A stretch of 22,594 nucleotides of DNA from Ferrovibrio sp035304305 (GCF_035304305.1 NZ_DATGQG010000051.1:1-22594), one strand, 5' to 3'; counted from the stretch's first letter, positions 7,903 to 15,641 are shown. The notes: generated by a model not told the origin, from the sequence alone. Numbers and translations: made by a program.

Positions 7903-7918
7903 GTTAATCGTGATTAAC
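7903..7918. promoter_or_regulatory. Perfect 16-bp palindrome, candidate operator
   Basis: GTTAATC-GT-GATTAAC forms two perfect 7-base arms around a 2-base centre, in the divergent gap between the ferritin-like gene (start 7826) and the coiled-coil gene (start 7994). It is conspicuously AT-rich for this region. It resembles a CtrA site (TTAA-N7-TTAA) but the spacing is 6, so the regulator is unknown. Confidence 0.5.
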
Positions 7919-7993
7919 AACTCGACCCCCGTTTTGGTGTAAGACTCGGCATCGTCCAGAATCGGACGCCACAGACTTCCCTGGAGCACCAGA

Positions 7994-8761
7994 ATGGTCG
8001 CATCCCTTTCCGCCACGGCCGCTGCGCCGACCTCGATGCTTGCGGCTCCGCAAACGCCTCAGCCCTCGGCCTCCGCCGCGTTCAGGCAGCGCCTTGCCGA
8101 CGAGGCGGAACAGCGACTGGAGGACATGCGCAGGGCCGTGGAAACCCTGCGGCAACTCAAGAAAACCCCGCGCCAACTCGAAGAAGAACGCAAGGCTCGC
8201 GCCCAGGAGCGCATTGCACAGATCAAGAAGCGCCTGGAAATGCTGAAGCAGATGGCGCGGATGATTGCAGCCAGCGGCAACAAGAAGGCGGCTGCGAGTC
8301 TCGCCGCCGAGCTCAGGGCGCTCGCCAAGGAGTTGTCCGGCCTGAGCGATCAGCTCGGCACATCGTCGGGCGGCCTTGCAGCCGGCAATACCGCCGACGC
8401 TGGAACGGTTGCTGCCGCAGGCGGCGCGCCGGCCGAAGCACTGGGGTCGGCCCACGCGAATAATTCCGTTGTTGAATCCGGAGTCGAGGATAGCAGTGCC
8501 GGAAACAGGGACGCCGAGCCGGACAACTCTGCCAGGAGCGTCGAGGATCAGATCAAGGCCGATGCGGAGAAAAACATAGCCTCCCTGAAACAGGGGAGCG
8601 ACGTCCAGGACGAGATTCGCAGGCTGAAGGAAAAGATCGAAGCGCTGCTGAGGAAGATGGAGCGGGTCGAGCGCGCCGGGGACCCCGAGCGTGAGAAAAC
8701 CGTCGCCATCTTCGAGATAGCATCCGAGGCGGCCGGCAGCAGCCTCGATATCGAAGCCTAG
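7994..8761 (+). CDS. Hypothetical Ala-rich coiled-coil protein
   Basis: I do not recognise this 255-residue protein. It has an Ala/Pro/Ser-rich N-terminus of about 28 residues, a highly charged helical segment rich in Glu, Arg and Lys (about 30-120) that looks like a coiled coil, a low-complexity Gly/Ala/Asn linker (about 120-185), and a second charged helix (about 185-240). No export signal is convincing and no membrane segment is present, so it is probably cytoplasmic. The ATG is preceded by CTGGAG at suitable distance. Codon bias matches the surrounding genes. It stands alone, divergent from the ferritin-like gene and convergent with the hydratase gene. Confidence 0.75.
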   Translation: MVASLSATAAAPTSMLAAPQTPQPSASAAFRQRLADEAEQRLEDMRRAVETLRQLKKTPRQLEEERKARAQERIAQIKKRLEMLKQMARMIAASGNKKAAASLAAELRALAKELSGLSDQLGTSSGGLAAGNTADAGTVAAAGGAPAEALGSAHANNSVVESGVEDSSAGNRDAEPDNSARSVEDQIKADAEKNIASLKQGSDVQDEIRRLKEKIEALLRKMERVERAGDPEREKTVAIFEIASEAAGSSLDIEA

Positions 8762-8831
8762 AGAAGCCTGGAAACGCTTTAGCCGAGCTGGATCAGGCTG
8801 AACTCCGGGCAATCCGCTGCATCTGACTGCT

Positions 8832-9695
8832 CTAGCGGAACCGCGCCTCGGCGGTCATCGCCAGCGCATCATCGGCATCGGCAATCCACAGCGACAGGCC
8901 ATCGCCATCTTCCTTCGCGCGGAGACGGAAAGGCTGGCCGTCGAGCACCGGCCGGCGGCCACGGAAGCTGAACTGGTGCAGCCGCAAATCCGGCCGCAGG
9001 CTGCAGGCGAAATCCGCCAGCAGCGTGGCCAGCAGCGGACCATGGACGACGAGACCGCCATAGCCTTCGGTTTTCGTGGCGTAGTCACGGTCGTAGTGGA
9101 TGCGATGGCCATTGAAGGTCAGTGCAGAGTAGCGGAACAGCAATACGGGATCGGTCACAAAACCGTCCTCCCAGCGATGATCGGCCGGCGCCGGTTCAGG
9201 CGGTGGCAGCGCGCCCTGCCCGTCCGGCTTCTCCTCGCGATAGACGATGTCATGACGGTCGGTGATCGCCAGCACGCCACCTTCGTCGAAGATTTCGTGG
9301 CGCACGGTGACAAATACCAGACGTCCGCTGCGGCCGGATTTCTCCACCGCCGATTCAACCGTGGAAATCCGGTGCGCGCGACCGCCCATCGGCAGCGGAC
9401 GATGGAAGCCGATACGGCTGCCGGCCCACATCCGGCGCGTCTGGCTGCCCCACAATGCTCCGACATCGGGCAGAAAGCCGCCGAGAGCCGGGTGTCCGTC
9501 GCGGCCCAGCCGCGCGCGCGGCGCCGCCTGCCAGAAATGCAGCCAGTGCCGCAGGGGCGGCAGCGGCGCGCCGGGCTCGAGGCCGTCCTCGGAACGGTCG
9601 AGCGCACGCGCCAGCGCGATGCTGCGCTCGGGCCAAAGAAAGTCGGCGGCCTCTTCCGAGCCGCCGACCCAGTCTTTCAGCTGCTGCCTGGTCAC
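8832..9695 (-). CDS. MaoC/HTD2-like hot-dog hydratase (FAS1-type dehydratase, mesaconyl-C4-CoA hydratase-like)
   Basis: A 287-residue protein that looks like a double hot-dog hydratase. The N-terminal half contains LPPLRHWLHFW (45-55) and the G-GSRIGFHRPL region (92-101). The C-terminal half carries the hydratase-2-like segment FRYSALTFNGHRIHYDRDYA (187-206) and GLVVHGPLLATLL (214-226). This arrangement matches the HTD2 / mesaconyl-C4-CoA hydratase family, which adds or removes water on enoyl-CoA or enoyl-ACP thioesters; the substrate here is unknown. It starts at a GTG two bases after the TAA of the giant coiled-coil gene, implying one transcript, though the functional link is not obvious. 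The Shine-Dalgarno is weak, so it may depend on coupling. Confidence 0.82.
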   Translation of the reverse strand: MTRQQLKDWVGGSEEAADFLWPERSIALARALDRSEDGLEPGAPLPPLRHWLHFWQAAPRARLGRDGHPALGGFLPDVGALWGSQTRRMWAGSRIGFHRPLPMGGRAHRISTVESAVEKSGRSGRLVFVTVRHEIFDEGGVLAITDRHDIVYREEKPDGQGALPPPEPAPADHRWEDGFVTDPVLLFRYSALTFNGHRIHYDRDYATKTEGYGGLVVHGPLLATLLADFACSLRPDLRLHQFSFRGRRPVLDGQPFRLRAKEDGDGLSLWIADADDALAMTAEARFR

Positions 9696-9697
9696 GG

Positions 9698-12600
9698 TTA
9701 CAGCCGCGTTTTGCCGACCGCCTCGCGCAGCAGCAGGTAGACCTTGCCGACATCGGCGGTGACGAAGGCCGAGGTCAGCAGTTCTTCATGCTCGACGCCC
9801 TTGGCTCCCGCCAGCACACGTTCGAACTCGGCGATGTAGCGATCGGTGTAATCGCGGAACTCGCCGTTCTCCTGGTACTTCTCGCGGATCTTGTCGAGGT
9901 CGCGCTGGTCGATCAGCTTGCGGGTGAACAGCCCGCGCTCGCCCTTGTAATAGCGCCTCCACAGGTCTTCCGACAGGTCGCGGTTGAGCAGGCGCGTGAT
10001 GTCGATGGCCATCGAGTTGAGATGGCCGGTGATGAAGGCGGCGGTCTTGAGGAACTGCTCGCCGCGCAGCGCCTGGGTGGCCTTGCGCAGGGCTTCCGCC
10101 TCCACGCTCGCGGCCTTCGCGGCTTCGGCCAGCGCCTTGGAATCCGCCTTGAGGCTGGCCTCGGCATTGGCCGCCTCGCTGGCGGCGCGGGCCGCAGCCG
10201 CCGAGAGTTCCTGCGCCCGGCGGGCCAGCAGCTCGGCGGTTTCGGAAGCCCGCGCGGTGGCGCGGTCGGTGACGGCGCCGAACTCGTTGCCGGTACGGGC
10301 GAGCCGCTCGCCGATCTCGGTGACCTTCTCGCTGAGCCGTGCCGCGCGGGTGTCGACCTCGTCGGCCTGGCGACGGAAGCCGTCGCTCATCCGATCGGTC
10401 TGCTTCATCGCGTCCTCGACGATATTCGCCAGTTCGCGGGTGCGGTTACGCAGCACCTCGCTGGCATCATCGATGCGGCCCGAGGCATTGCCCACCGCGA
10501 GATTGATCTCGCGGGCGCGTGCATCGAAGGTCGCCCCCACCTGCTCGACGCGCGACATGGCCTCGTCGGAGACGCGGGCGACTTCCGCCGCCTGGCGGCG
10601 GAAGGCTTCGCCGATATTGGCCGATTTGAGCATCGCCGCGTCGGAGGCTTCGGTGAGCTCCTGGACCCGCCCGCGGAAATTCTCGCGGATGTTTTCGGCC
10701 TGGCGACTGAGTTCGGTGCTGAGCGCCGCCAGAGCCCCGGCCTGGTCGTGGATCGTGCTGCGCAGCTCGAGCGTGCGATCGACCACGCTCTGGGCGGCCT
10801 GGCCGAGTTCGATCGACCGGTTGCGCGCGGTATCGCCGGCCTCGTGGATGCTGGCGGTCGCCTTCTCCGCCGCGGCATTCAGCGCCGAGGCCTCGATCTG
10901 CGCCTTCTCGCTCATGCCGACCAGCGCTTCCGTCTGGGCAGCAGCCTTCTCCGCCAGCGAGGCCATGGCCTCGGCAACGGCAAGCGACAGATCCTGCAGG
11001 TCCTTGGCGCGGGCCTGCGCCGTGCTGCCGGCCAGCTGGGCCTCCATCGCCGCGCGTTCTGCGGCTGCGCTGAGCGCATGGGCCTGGTTCTGTGCCATCT
11101 CGCTGACCTGATGCAGACGCTGGCTGGCGCGCTCGGCGACGGCCTGCAACTGCACCGCATCCTGGCCGGCACTTTCGCCGGCGCCGCGCAGGCGCTGCGC
11201 GGTACGCGCCGCGGCCTGGTCGAGTGTGTCGATCTGCTCGCGCATCTGCTCGCCGGTGGCGTTGATGCGGCGGGCGATGTCGTTGACGGTGCTGCCGAGA
11301 TGCTCGGCGTGGCCACGCAGCGCGGTGCCGGCGGCACCGATCTGCTCGTCCGCCCGCTGCGTCGCCTGGGCCAGCAGCGCCTGGGCCTGCGCCATGGTTT
11401 CCTGCACCTGCGCCGCCATCGCCTGCGCATCGCGCCCGGCCTGGCCGAGGCTTTCGATCCGCGCCTTGATGGCGCTGTCGGCCTCGCCGATCCGCGCAAC
11501 CGCCCGGCCGGCCGTCTCGTCCAGACTGTCGGCGCGCTGCTTCAGTTCGTCACCACTGCGCATCGCGCGTTCCGCAATCTGCTGCAGCATGCCGGTCATG
11601 TTCGCGCCCTCGCGGCGCAGCGCGTCGCCCGCCTGGGCCAGGCGCTGGTCGGCGATTTCCGCGGCATGACCGAGCTGGTCAGCCTGATGGCGGATCAGAT
11701 CGCCGGTCAGCTTGAGGCGCTGCTCCGCCTGGGTGGCGGCTTCGGCAAAGGCTTCGGCCTGCTTGGTCGCGCCGGCGCCTGCGTGCTCCAGCTGCTGGGT
11801 GCGGTCGCGCATGTCGTCGGAAGCAAGCCGCAGGCGTTCGGTGACGCGGCTGCCCTGCTCGTCGAGCGCGCCGACCTCCGTGCGCAGCGTCTCGCCAATA
11901 TCGCGGATCCGGCCGATGGTAGAGCTGGTAACCTGCTCGATCTCGCGTACGCGCTCTCGCAGCACGGTGCCCGCAGCCTCGGCGGAATCGATGACCTTCT
12001 GGCTGGCGGCGCTGAAGACCTGCGTCTCGCGGCCGAAGCTTTCGCCGGCTGCCGTCGCGCGCGCGACGGTGAGTTCCGCCGCCGTAGTGATCGTCTGCGC
12101 CGATTCAGCAAAGGACGTGCCGATGCGGGTTGCCTCGCCGCCGGCGCGGGTGACCGCCTGCTCGAGCAGCGCGATCTTGCGCTCCAGTTCGGCGCCGATC
12201 TGCTGCGCGACCTCGGCCGCCTTCTCGACCGCCTTTTCCATCAGCTCGCCATGGCGGCGCGCCAGTTCCTCAACGCGCTCGTTCTGGAACTGGATCGCCG
12301 AGGTGATGCGGGTGATCTCGGTGGCCTTGCCCTGGAAGATGCTGCGCGCGGTCTCGACCTCGCGCGTGATGACGTCGGCCGCCTGCAGCAGCACCTGCGC
12401 CTGGCTGGACACCGTCTGGCCGAGGCCAGAGACCTTGGATTCCATCTCGCTGCCGACCTTCTCGGCCGCCTGCACCAGAGCGGTGCTCTGCTCTTCGAAG
12501 CGGCTGGAGATGCCCTTCACCGCAGCATCGAGATCGCGGTTCACCTGCTCGGCCGCGGCCAGCAGCACCTGCGACGACTGGCTCAGCGTGCCGGCCAGCT

Positions 12601-13168
12601 GCTTGGTCTGCAGCGCAACCTGCTCGCCGGCGCCGGATGCGGCCGTGATCAGCGCCTGCTGCTGGTCCGCCATCGTCTCGCCCAGCGTGGCGATCTTGTC
12701 GGTTGCCGACTGCGCGGCTTCCTCCATCTCGCGCGCCTGGCGGCGCAGCGCACCGGCCAGCGCCGAGACGCGGCGCTCGGCTTCCGGAGTCGGATAGGAA
12801 AGATCCAGCAGAACGTGGTGAAGCGCCGCGGCATGCAGCCTGATTGCCGTGCCGCGCCACAGATTCAGCAGCAGCAGCCAGAGGAAGGCGAGCGGCGCAC
12901 TGGCGCCGGCGATGAAACCGCCGAGTTCATGCGGCAGCACCTGCCAGAGATTGCGCCAGCCGACCGAATTCTGGATGTAGAGGGCGCAGACGCCCAGCCA
13001 CGCAATGCTGATGACGGCGCCGATGCCGACCAGCAGCTGGCGGCGGCGTTCCAGCGCCGGCTTGCCGATCAGTTCGGCTGCCGCGGCTTCCGCCCGCTGC
13101 AGGGCTCCCTTGCTGGCCGGCTTGCTGGCACTGGCTGCCATATCGGCGCGCGGATGTTTGATCAGCAT
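9698..13168 (-). CDS. Giant two-TM coiled-coil membrane protein with conserved-looking C-terminal domain
   Basis: I do not recognise a named family. The frame is open further upstream, but the ATG at 13168 is preceded by a strong GGGGGAGG Shine-Dalgarno, giving 1156 residues. A basic N-terminus of about 43 residues is followed by TM1 (about 44-65) and TM2 (about 83-104), then roughly 900 residues of Ala/Glu/Arg/Gln-rich helix resembling chemotaxis-receptor or apolipoprotein-like coiled coils. Many units share the form 'E-x-x-x-Q-A-x-x-L'. The last 130 or so residues leave the repeat pattern and include ITRLLNRDLSEDLWRRYYKG and GKVYLLLREAVG, suggesting a folded domain. The topology recalls polar scaffold proteins such as Caulobacter TipN, but I cannot show homology. 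It is followed by the hydratase gene after two bases. Confidence 0.85.
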   Translation of the reverse strand: MLIKHPRADMAASASKPASKGALQRAEAAAAELIGKPALERRRQLLVGIGAVISIAWLGVCALYIQNSVGWRNLWQVLPHELGGFIAGASAPLAFLWLLLLNLWRGTAIRLHAAALHHVLLDLSYPTPEAERRVSALAGALRRQAREMEEAAQSATDKIATLGETMADQQQALITAASGAGEQVALQTKQLAGTLSQSSQVLLAAAEQVNRDLDAAVKGISSRFEEQSTALVQAAEKVGSEMESKVSGLGQTVSSQAQVLLQAADVITREVETARSIFQGKATEITRITSAIQFQNERVEELARRHGELMEKAVEKAAEVAQQIGAELERKIALLEQAVTRAGGEATRIGTSFAESAQTITTAAELTVARATAAGESFGRETQVFSAASQKVIDSAEAAGTVLRERVREIEQVTSSTIGRIRDIGETLRTEVGALDEQGSRVTERLRLASDDMRDRTQQLEHAGAGATKQAEAFAEAATQAEQRLKLTGDLIRHQADQLGHAAEIADQRLAQAGDALRREGANMTGMLQQIAERAMRSGDELKQRADSLDETAGRAVARIGEADSAIKARIESLGQAGRDAQAMAAQVQETMAQAQALLAQATQRADEQIGAAGTALRGHAEHLGSTVNDIARRINATGEQMREQIDTLDQAAARTAQRLRGAGESAGQDAVQLQAVAERASQRLHQVSEMAQNQAHALSAAAERAAMEAQLAGSTAQARAKDLQDLSLAVAEAMASLAEKAAAQTEALVGMSEKAQIEASALNAAAEKATASIHEAGDTARNRSIELGQAAQSVVDRTLELRSTIHDQAGALAALSTELSRQAENIRENFRGRVQELTEASDAAMLKSANIGEAFRRQAAEVARVSDEAMSRVEQVGATFDARAREINLAVGNASGRIDDASEVLRNRTRELANIVEDAMKQTDRMSDGFRRQADEVDTRAARLSEKVTEIGERLARTGNEFGAVTDRATARASETAELLARRAQELSAAAARAASEAANAEASLKADSKALAEAAKAASVEAEALRKATQALRGEQFLKTAAFITGHLNSMAIDITRLLNRDLSEDLWRRYYKGERGLFTRKLIDQRDLDKIREKYQENGEFRDYTDRYIAEFERVLAGAKGVEHEELLTSAFVTADVGKVYLLLREAVGKTRL

Positions 13169-13349
13169 CGCATCCTCCCCCGCCGGCCCCCGATCCCTGT
13201 CTCGCGGCCGCCGGATTGCGTAAGTCCTGCATTGAAACACCAATCCCGCATGGCACAAAAGCCCGGTGCAGGCGGAATCCTGTTTCGGTACCGCAACATG
13301 TAGGAGACAAATGGTTAATGGCGGATTTCCGCTTTCGCATCCGCGGAAG

Positions 13350-13367
13350 TTATCCCCGCTATCCACA
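13350..13367 (+). promoter_or_regulatory. Two adjacent DnaA-box-like sequences
   Basis: TTATCCCCG (13350-13358, 7 of 9 to TTATCCACA) is followed without a gap by CTATCCACA (13359-13367, 8 of 9). The pair lies about 340 bases upstream of nrdA and 180 bases upstream of the divergent gene. DnaA is known to regulate nrd genes in E. coli, so the placement is suggestive, but the sites are far from the start. Confidence 0.4.
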
Positions 13368-13369
13368 AG

Positions 13370-13393
13370 GGCGGTTGCAGGCCCACAACCGCC
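13370..13393. other. Hairpin upstream of nrdA
   Basis: A perfect 8-bp inverted repeat, GGCGGTTG (13370-13377) with CAACCGCC (13386-13393), encloses an 8-base loop. It directly follows the DnaA-like boxes. There is no adjacent T-run, so an operator or structural role is as likely as a terminator. Confidence 0.4.
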
Positions 13394-13479
13394 GTGCGCG
13401 ACGCGGCGGAAAATCAGGGGGTTCACGCTGCGGCCGGAACGTCAAGCCAATTTTTTGCAGAGGCGAGTCATACATCCCA

Positions 13480-13507
13480 TTGACGCTACCTTAACTGTCG
13501 ATACCAT
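13480..13507 (+). promoter_or_regulatory. Candidate nrdA promoter (-35/-10)
   Basis: TTGACG (13480-13485) and TACCAT (13502-13507) are separated by 16 bases. The -10 lies inside the NrdR box, as expected for a repressor-controlled nrd promoter. It would give a 5' leader of roughly 190 bases. A second TTGACA at 13531-13536 has no good -10. Confidence 0.45.
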
Positions 13508-13516
13508 ATGTTGTGT
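13501..13516 (+). promoter_or_regulatory. NrdR box upstream of nrdA
   Basis: ATACCATATGTTGTGT matches the NrdR consensus ACACTATATATTGTGT at 13 of 16 positions, including the complete TTGTGT arm and central ATAT. It overlaps the proposed -10. NrdR is the ATP/dATP-sensing repressor of ribonucleotide reductase genes. Confidence 0.65.
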
Positions 13517-13533
13517 TCGTTGGGTTTGTTTTG

Positions 13534-13549
13534 ACACGATACTGCGTCC
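13534..13549 (+). promoter_or_regulatory. Degenerate second NrdR-like site
   Basis: ACACGATACTGCGTCC keeps the left arm and centre of the NrdR consensus (ACAC-x-ATA) but not the right arm. It begins 33 bases after the first box, about three helical turns, which fits the usual tandem arrangement of NrdR sites. On its own it would not be called. Confidence 0.3.
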
Positions 13550-13566
13550 TTGGCCGGGTCATTATT

Positions 13567-13582
13567 TGGCGGTTTTCCGCCA
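13567..13582. other. Hairpin in the nrdA leader
   Basis: TGGCGG-TTTT-CCGCCA is a perfect 6-bp stem with a four-T loop, lying between the proposed promoter and the nrdA start. It could be an operator or an RNA structure; nothing distinguishes these. Confidence 0.35.
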
Positions 13583-13705
13583 GATATTGCTAAATCGAGG
13601 CGCAGGCGGGACAGGCTGCGGCGGCGAATTTGGGATTTGGGCTACGGCCGGGCCCCGGTTGACAACAAAACTGGTCCCGGGCAGCGATAAGAAGGGGATG
13701 AATCC

Positions 13706-15619
13706 GTGCTAGACACTCTGCAGACCGAACGCGGCATCCGCATTGACATCGACCGCAGCCGCGACCGCCTGCTGACCGACTTCGGCAAGGCCACCCTGGA
13801 CGACCGCTATCTGCTGCCGGGCGAGTCCTATCAGGACCTCTTCGCCCGCGTCGCCAGCCACTATGCCGACGACACCGCCCATGCCCAGCGGATGTACAAC
13901 TACATCTCCAAGCTCTGGTTCATGCCGGCCACCCCGGTGCTGTCCAACGGGGGCACCAATCGCGGCCTGCCAATCTCCTGCTTCCTGAACGAGGCCACCG
14001 ACAGCCTGGACGGCATCGTCGGCCTGTGGAACGAGAATGTCTGGCTGGCGGCGCGCGGCGGCGGCATCGGCAGCTACTGGGGCAATCTGCGCTCGATCGG
14101 CGAGAAGGTCGGGCAGAACGGCAAGACCTCGGGCATCATTCCCTTCATCCGCGTGATGGACAGCCTGACGCTCGCCATCTCGCAGGGCTCGCTGCGCCGC
14201 GGCTCGGCCGCAGTCTATCTGCCGATCGACCATCCGGAAGTCGAGGAATTCATCGAGATCCGCCGCCCCACCGGCGGCGATCCGAACCGCAAGGCGCTGA
14301 ACCTGCATAACGGCCTGCTGATCTCGGACGCTTTCATGCGCGCGGTCGAGAATGACGAGCAGTGGGAGCTGCGCAGCCCCCATGACGGCAGCGTGCAGCG
14401 CACCGTCTCGGCCCGCGCGCTGTGGATCCGCATCCTCACCGCCCGCATCGAGACCGGCGAGCCCTACATCGTCTACATCGACCATGTGAACCGTGCCCTG
14501 CCGGAGCATCACAAGCTGGCCGGCCTGCGGGTCAAGACCTCGAATCTCTGCAGCGAGATCACGCTGCCGACCGGCATCGACCAGCATGGCCAGCAGCGCA
14601 CCGCGGTCTGCTGCCTGTCGTCGCTCAACCTCGAATACTTCCATGAGTGGAAGGAGCATCCGCTGTTCATCGAGGATTGCCTGCGCTTCCTCGACAACGT
14701 GCTGGAAGACTTCATCAGGAATGCGCCCGACAGCATGTCGAAGGCCCGCTACGCCGCGCAGCGCGAGCGCTCGGTCGGCCTCGGCGTGATGGGCTTCCAC
14801 TCCTTCCTGCAGGCCAACAACGTGCCGTGGGAAAGCGTGATGGCGAAGGTGTGGAACCGCACCATCTTCAAGCACGTCAAGGAGCAGGCCGACGCCGCCT
14901 CACGCAAGCTGGCGGAAGAGCGCGGCCCCTGCCCCGACGCCGCCGAATACGGCATCATGGAGCGCTTCTCGCATAAGATCGCGATCGCGCCGACCGCTTC
15001 GATCTCGATCATCGCCGGCGGCGCCTCGCCGGGCATCGAGCCGAACGTGGCCAATGCCTTCACCCACAAGACCCTGTCGGGCAGCTTCTCGGTGCGTAAC
15101 CGCTATCTCGAGAAGACGCTGGAGCAGCATGGCCGGAACGATGACGAGACCTGGTCGTCGATCACCACGAACGGCGGCTCGGTGCAGCATCTCGACTTCC
15201 TGTCGGACGACGAGAAAGCCGTGTTCCGCACCGCCTTCGAGATCGACCAGCGCTGGCTGATCGACCTCGCCGCCGACCGGACGCCCTATATCTGCCAGGC
15301 GCAGAGCCTGAACATCTTCCTGCCGGCCAACGTGCATAAGCGCGACCTGCACCAGATCCACTTCCAGGCCTGGAAGAAGGGCGTGAAGAGCCTCTACTAC
15401 TGCCGCTCGCTGTCGATCCAGCGCGCCGAGACAGTGTCGGGCAAGACCGTCGCCGATGCCGGCAGCAACGTGGTCTCGATCCCGCTGGTCGGCAAGATCA
15501 ACGAGGGCGAACGTCCGCAGCGCCTGCCGGGCGCCGAGCTGGAACTGCCGCTCGCCGCCGCGGCCGCCGGCGGTCCGCGCGAGGCGGTGGATTACGAGGA
15601 ATGTCTCTCCTGCCAGTAG
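13706..15619 (+). CDS. nrdA: Class I ribonucleoside-diphosphate reductase, alpha (large) subunit
   Basis: A 637-residue catalytic subunit that reduces ribonucleoside diphosphates using a radical from NrdB. Key residues: Cys92 (LPISCF), NLCSE at 280-284 with the thiyl Cys282 and Glu284, the paired Cys302/Cys303 region covering the second redox Cys, APTASISIIAG (428-438), the radical-transfer Tyr pair at 564-565 (SLYYCRS), and the C-terminal shuttle CLSC (633-636). The start is GTG at 13706, the first possible codon after an in-frame TAA at 13688, with GAAGGGGA as Shine-Dalgarno. Only about 37 residues precede the core, so the N-terminal ATP-cone of E. coli NrdA is absent. nrdB lies 6.9 kb downstream, not adjacent. 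Upstream are an NrdR box and DnaA-like sites. Confidence 0.96.
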   Translation: MLDTLQTERGIRIDIDRSRDRLLTDFGKATLDDRYLLPGESYQDLFARVASHYADDTAHAQRMYNYISKLWFMPATPVLSNGGTNRGLPISCFLNEATDSLDGIVGLWNENVWLAARGGGIGSYWGNLRSIGEKVGQNGKTSGIIPFIRVMDSLTLAISQGSLRRGSAAVYLPIDHPEVEEFIEIRRPTGGDPNRKALNLHNGLLISDAFMRAVENDEQWELRSPHDGSVQRTVSARALWIRILTARIETGEPYIVYIDHVNRALPEHHKLAGLRVKTSNLCSEITLPTGIDQHGQQRTAVCCLSSLNLEYFHEWKEHPLFIEDCLRFLDNVLEDFIRNAPDSMSKARYAAQRERSVGLGVMGFHSFLQANNVPWESVMAKVWNRTIFKHVKEQADAASRKLAEERGPCPDAAEYGIMERFSHKIAIAPTASISIIAGGASPGIEPNVANAFTHKTLSGSFSVRNRYLEKTLEQHGRNDDETWSSITTNGGSVQHLDFLSDDEKAVFRTAFEIDQRWLIDLAADRTPYICQAQSLNIFLPANVHKRDLHQIHFQAWKKGVKSLYYCRSLSIQRAETVSGKTVADAGSNVVSIPLVGKINEGERPQRLPGAELELPLAAAAAGGPREAVDYEECLSCQ

Positions 15620-15641
15620 GCGCAGGTCGGGACGACAGCAA

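Larger units (their letters stand above)
13169..13705. promoter_or_regulatory. 537-base divergent regulatory region between the coiled-coil gene and nrdA
   Basis: No credible gene is visible here. The AT-rich part from about 13440 to 13600 contrasts with the flanking GC-rich coding DNA. The region holds DnaA-like boxes, a hairpin, a promoter overlapped by an NrdR box, a second hairpin and an imperfect dyad just before the nrdA ribosome-binding site. The individual elements are listed separately. Confidence 0.8.

Noticed and set aside
8765..8799. AGCCTG...CAGGCT inverted repeat between the coiled-coil orphan and the hydratase as a terminator
   Set aside because: Only 6 bp with a 23-base loop and no T-run; too weak to call.
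9455..13303. A 1282-codon open frame on the plus strand, opposite the coiled-coil gene
   Set aside because: Its codons lie exactly on top of the sense codons, so it stays open simply because the sense gene avoids TTA, CTA and TCA, all rare in such GC-rich DNA. Its product is repetitive and has no recognisable domain, while the minus-strand product has TM helices, coiled coils and a strong ribosome-binding site.
13659..13664. TTGACA close to nrdA as a promoter
   Set aside because: A -10 at normal spacing would put the start site inside the ribosome-binding site, and no good -10 is present.
13312..13712. A possible small gene with AGGAG before ATG at 13312, ending across the nrdA start
   Set aside because: The product has no domain-like composition, uses many rare codons and runs through the promoter and NrdR box. 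It is more likely chance in regulatory DNA.
13709..14875. A 388-codon minus-strand frame opposite nrdA
   Set aside because: nrdA is unambiguous with all catalytic residues; the opposite frame is a GC-bias shadow with a low-complexity product.
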